Below are positions 8,140 to 10,305 of a stretch of 10,305 nucleotides of DNA, piece by piece. Every line of letters starts with the position of its first letter. Within the stretch, counting starts at the first letter, position 1. Source of the DNA: Acidobacteriaceae bacterium (GTDB taxonomy: Bacteria > Acidobacteriota > Terriglobia > Bryobacterales > Bryobacteraceae); the NCBI GenBank assembly GCA_019246575.1, contig JAFAQG010000189.1:1-10305 (forward strand), in the 5' to 3' direction. The position numbers and the translations under genes were made by a program. The notes under the pieces are model-generated. The model ran no database searches, had not been told where the DNA came from, and was given only the letters and a program-made list of their open reading frames with translations.

Positions 8140-8158
8140 AGCACCCGTATGATAGCGT
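8140..8158. promoter_or_regulatory. 19-base divergent intergenic region with overlapping -10-like hexamers
   Basis: This short gap separates the TTG start of the TPR gene from the ATG start of the permease gene. On the plus strand TATGAT (8148-8153) matches the -10 consensus in 5 of 6 positions and would place transcription start at about the ATG at 8159. On the minus strand TATCAT (8154-8149) also matches 5 of 6 and would start a transcript 2-3 bases before the TTG at 8139. The two hexamers overlap by five bases. Neither direction shows a clear -35 or a Shine-Dalgarno. The arrangement suggests leaderless or near-leaderless mRNAs and mutually exclusive polymerase binding, but it is a sequence-only inference. 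Confidence 0.4.
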
Positions 8159-9526
8159 ATGCCGTTGCGTAAGGACGAATCACCTCATCTGGTCCGCGAA
8201 CTTGGCGTCGTCGATGCCACCGCCGCGAACATGATCGAGATGGTTGGCGTCGGACCGTTCATCACCATTCCGGTGTTGCTGGCGAAAACCAACGGTCCTC
8301 AAGCCATTCTCGGCTGGGTTGTCGGAGCTATCGTTGCGCTCTGCGATGGAATGGTTTGGGCCGAACTCGGAGCCGCAATGCCGGGCACGGGAGGTCCCTA
8401 TCGCTATCTCTCCGAGGCTTACGGCCCAAAGAGTCTCGGCCGCTTGATGAGCTTCCTGTTTATTTGGGAAACCATTTTCCTCGCGCCGCTCACAATCGGG
8501 TCGGGTGCAGTCGGATTCGCCCAATATGCAAGATTTCTGTTCCAGAATATGCCATGGTGGGAGGAGAAACTGATCGCGGTTGGAGTCTGTGTACTCATCA
8601 CCGCCCTGCTATACCGCGACATTCATTCTATTGGCAGGCTCTCCGTATGCATGTGGGTTGTGGTTGTCGGCACGCTGCTTTGGATTAGCGTGACGGGTCT
8701 CCAGCATTTCGACGCGCGGCGAGCCTTCAGCTTTCCTCGCGGCGCTTTCGCTCCGTCCAAGGCTTTCTTCTTCGGGCTGGGGGGCGCAACGCTGATCGCG
8801 ATGTACGATTATGGCGGCTACAACAACGTCTGCTTCTTCGCGGGCGAAGTCAGGAATCCCGAACGCGTCATCCCACGATCGATTCTGCTTTCGATAGTGA
8901 TCGTAGCCTGCCTTTACTTAACCATGAACGTCACCATTATCGGAGTGGTTCCATGGAACGAAGCAGTCCATTCAAGATCCATCGTTTCCGATTTCATTCA
9001 GCGAATCTACGGCACCGGGCTGGCGCGCTTCGCGACAGTGCTCGTGCTCTGGACCTCGTTCGCCTCTGTTTTTGCCGCCCTGCTCGGTTATTCGCGAGTC
9101 CCGTACGCCGCCGCCGCTGACGGTCGTTTTTTTCGTGCCTTTGCCAGGCTGCATCCAACCAAGAACTTCCCCAGCTTTTCAGTCGTGTTCCTCGGCTTTG
9201 TGTCAGCCCTCGCGTGCTTTCTGGAACTGGAGGTGCTCGTTGATTCTCTCATCGTCATTCAGGTGATGATCCAATTCATGGCACAGGTCATCGCCGTAAC
9301 TCTCATACGAAAGAATCGGCCGGACATCAAGCGACCGTTTCAGATGCCGCTCTACCCTCTCACTAGCATCGTTGCTTTCCTCGGCTGGCTCTACATTTTG
9401 GTGGCCAGCGGAATTCCGTACATTGTGACCGGCCTAGTGCTGCTGCTGTTCGGTATCGCCGCCTATCTCTGGCGTGCCCGATCGTATCGGGAATGGCCGT
9501 TTGAAGCGATTGAGGCCAGGGCTTGA
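8159..9526 (+). CDS. APC-superfamily amino acid permease
   Basis: A 455-residue polytopic inner-membrane protein with about 12 hydrophobic segments, matching the usual length for amino acid/polyamine/organocation permeases. TM1 holds the family entry motif RELGVVDATAANMIEMVGVG (13-32) followed by PF. The glycine-rich break GVGPF (30-34) stands where GSGIF-type motifs bind the substrate carboxylate. PGTGGPYRYLSEAYGP (75-90) is the conserved TM2-TM3 region. GEVRNPERVIPRSI (229-242) after TM6 and YSRVPYAAAADGRFF (311-325) after TM8 are strong APC signatures. It probably imports an amino acid or amine by proton or sodium symport or exchange; the substrate cannot be named. The ATG start leaves the usual dozen residues before the first motif. 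No Shine-Dalgarno precedes it, in keeping with a leaderless transcript from the -10-like element just upstream. Its stop overlaps the start of the kinase gene. Confidence 0.92.
   Translation: MPLRKDESPHLVRELGVVDATAANMIEMVGVGPFITIPVLLAKTNGPQAILGWVVGAIVALCDGMVWAELGAAMPGTGGPYRYLSEAYGPKSLGRLMSFLFIWETIFLAPLTIGSGAVGFAQYARFLFQNMPWWEEKLIAVGVCVLITALLYRDIHSIGRLSVCMWVVVVGTLLWISVTGLQHFDARRAFSFPRGAFAPSKAFFFGLGGATLIAMYDYGGYNNVCFFAGEVRNPERVIPRSILLSIVIVACLYLTMNVTIIGVVPWNEAVHSRSIVSDFIQRIYGTGLARFATVLVLWTSFASVFAALLGYSRVPYAAAADGRFFRAFARLHPTKNFPSFSVVFLGFVSALACFLELEVLVDSLIVIQVMIQFMAQVIAVTLIRKNRPDIKRPFQMPLYPLTSIVAFLGWLYILVASGIPYIVTGLVLLLFGIAAYLWRARSYREWPFEAIEARA
9512..9515 (+). promoter_or_regulatory. Ribosome binding site supporting a TTG start for the sugar kinase
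   Basis: GAGG inside the end of the permease gene lies 7 bases before the TTG at 9523. It is the main support for that non-ATG start. The ATG at 9533 is in another frame that stops after 12 codons. Confidence 0.55.
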
Positions 9527-10305
9527 GGAACGATGCTCCGGAAATTGTCGTTGCCGGTGAGCTGTTCATAGATTTGATCTTCAGCGGTTTCGACTCATGG
9601 CCTCAGCCGAGCAAGGAGATCTTCGCCAAAGAGTTCCGCCGTGAGATCGGCGGAGGCGCGGCCATTACGGCGTGCGGTTTGGCAAGGCTTGGGTCAAACG
9701 CGGCTGTGCTCGGCGCTGTTGGTAACGATGCCGGGAATTGGGTCGTCGAGCAGTTGCGACTCGCTGGTATCGACACACAATCGATACACTTTGATGACGC
9801 AGAACCAACCGCGCTTACGGTTGCGGCGAGCACGCCTGAGAACCGCGCGTTTCTCACCTACTCAGGGGCGAATCGAGGGCTTCAGCCGCTGCTGTTTGAA
9901 GCGATGCGGGCCAAACGATTCGTGGGTGCGCGCCACGTCCATCTTGCGTTCGCGCCCGCTATTGAAAGCGCGGAAGAGCTGTTCAGAGGACTCCGCGAGA
10001 GCGGATGCACTCTTTCACTCGATGTTGGCTGGCGTGAGGAGTGGCTTCGAGAATCGACGGCGTTAACCATTCTCCCAGGCGTCGACATATTCTTCCCAAA
10101 CGAGCTCGAAGCACGACAGTTGACGGGAGAAGACGATCCGGAGAAAATCCTCCAGGCGTTCCGAGCCGCCGGTATTGAACGCGTTGCTCTTAAGTTAGGC
10201 GCGCAGGGCGCGGCCATGCTATGGAACGGTGAGATCGCGTTCATCAATGCTCACCCGGTTACGCCTATTGACACCACGGGCGCAGGTGATTGTTTCGATG
10301 CCGGA
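9523..10305 (+). CDS. PfkB/ribokinase-family carbohydrate kinase, 3' end outside the window
   Basis: A 261-codon open frame reaches the right edge with no stop; family members have about 290-330 residues, so only the last part is missing. The N-terminal strand EIVVAGELFIDL (7-18) and the GGGAA turn (43-47) are the first PfkB signature and sugar-contact region. LGAVGNDAG follows at about 58-66. The second signature, DTTGAGDCFDAG (250-261), holds the anion-hole GAGD and the likely catalytic base D256. The enzyme should phosphorylate a sugar or nucleoside hydroxyl from ATP in the cytoplasm. The exact substrate (for example ribose, fructose, 2-keto-3-deoxygluconate, adenosine) cannot be read from this sequence. 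The TTG start overlaps the permease stop in TTGA, with GAGG 7 bases upstream, pointing to translational coupling. A cytosolic kinase for something brought in with the permease is possible, but APC permeases usually carry amino acids rather than sugars. Confidence 0.88.
   Translation, partial: MRNDAPEIVVAGELFIDLIFSGFDSWPQPSKEIFAKEFRREIGGGAAITACGLARLGSNAAVLGAVGNDAGNWVVEQLRLAGIDTQSIHFDDAEPTALTVAASTPENRAFLTYSGANRGLQPLLFEAMRAKRFVGARHVHLAFAPAIESAEELFRGLRESGCTLSLDVGWREEWLRESTALTILPGVDIFFPNELEARQLTGEDDPEKILQAFRAAGIERVALKLGAQGAAMLWNGEIAFINAHPVTPIDTTGAGDCFDAG

Noticed and set aside
9533..9571. ATG at 9533 as the kinase start
   Set aside because: This frame stops after 12 codons. The PfkB motifs lie in the frame that begins with the TTG at 9523.

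Overview
The window (roughly 56-58% GC by eye) looks like chromosomal DNA of an Acidobacteriota member, most plausibly a Bryobacterales / Solibacter-like soil bacterium. The main reason is the large outer-membrane receptor with an N-terminal carboxypeptidase-regulatory-like domain and the NLPLNGRR, DGVDNN and FFNAFNHANF motifs. Such receptors occur in many copies in that phylum, often near secreted hydrolases and TPR proteins. The taxon is an inference, because no rRNA or marker gene is present.

The window holds six protein genes in two divergent blocks and is almost fully coding. The left block runs on the minus strand from about 8139 down to 1. In transcription order it has a secreted TPR protein, an Oar-type TonB-dependent receptor, a secreted multidomain PIG-L/LmbE-type deacetylase, and the N-terminal part of an AAA/LAL-type ATPase regulator that runs off the left edge. 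Gaps are 139, 27 and 19 bases. The last three genes look like one transcription unit, and the TPR gene may be read through or separated by a promoter in the 139-base gap.

The right block runs on the plus strand from 8159. It has an APC-superfamily amino acid permease followed by a PfkB-family sugar kinase cut by the right edge. The two overlap by a TTGA stop/start junction.

The blocks face away from each other across only 19 bases, which contain overlapping -10-like hexamers on the two strands. Either the transcripts are almost leaderless or the promoters lie inside the opposite genes.

Functionally, the left block reads as a cell-envelope uptake and processing unit: an outer-membrane receptor, an exported zinc-dependent N-deacetylase on an unknown N-acylated substrate, a periplasmic TPR scaffold, and a possible ATP-binding sensor-regulator. 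The right block reads as inner-membrane import plus cytoplasmic phosphorylation. A shared substrate for the two blocks is speculation. I saw no RNA gene, IS element, CRISPR array, convincing terminator, or intergenic stretch over 300 bases.
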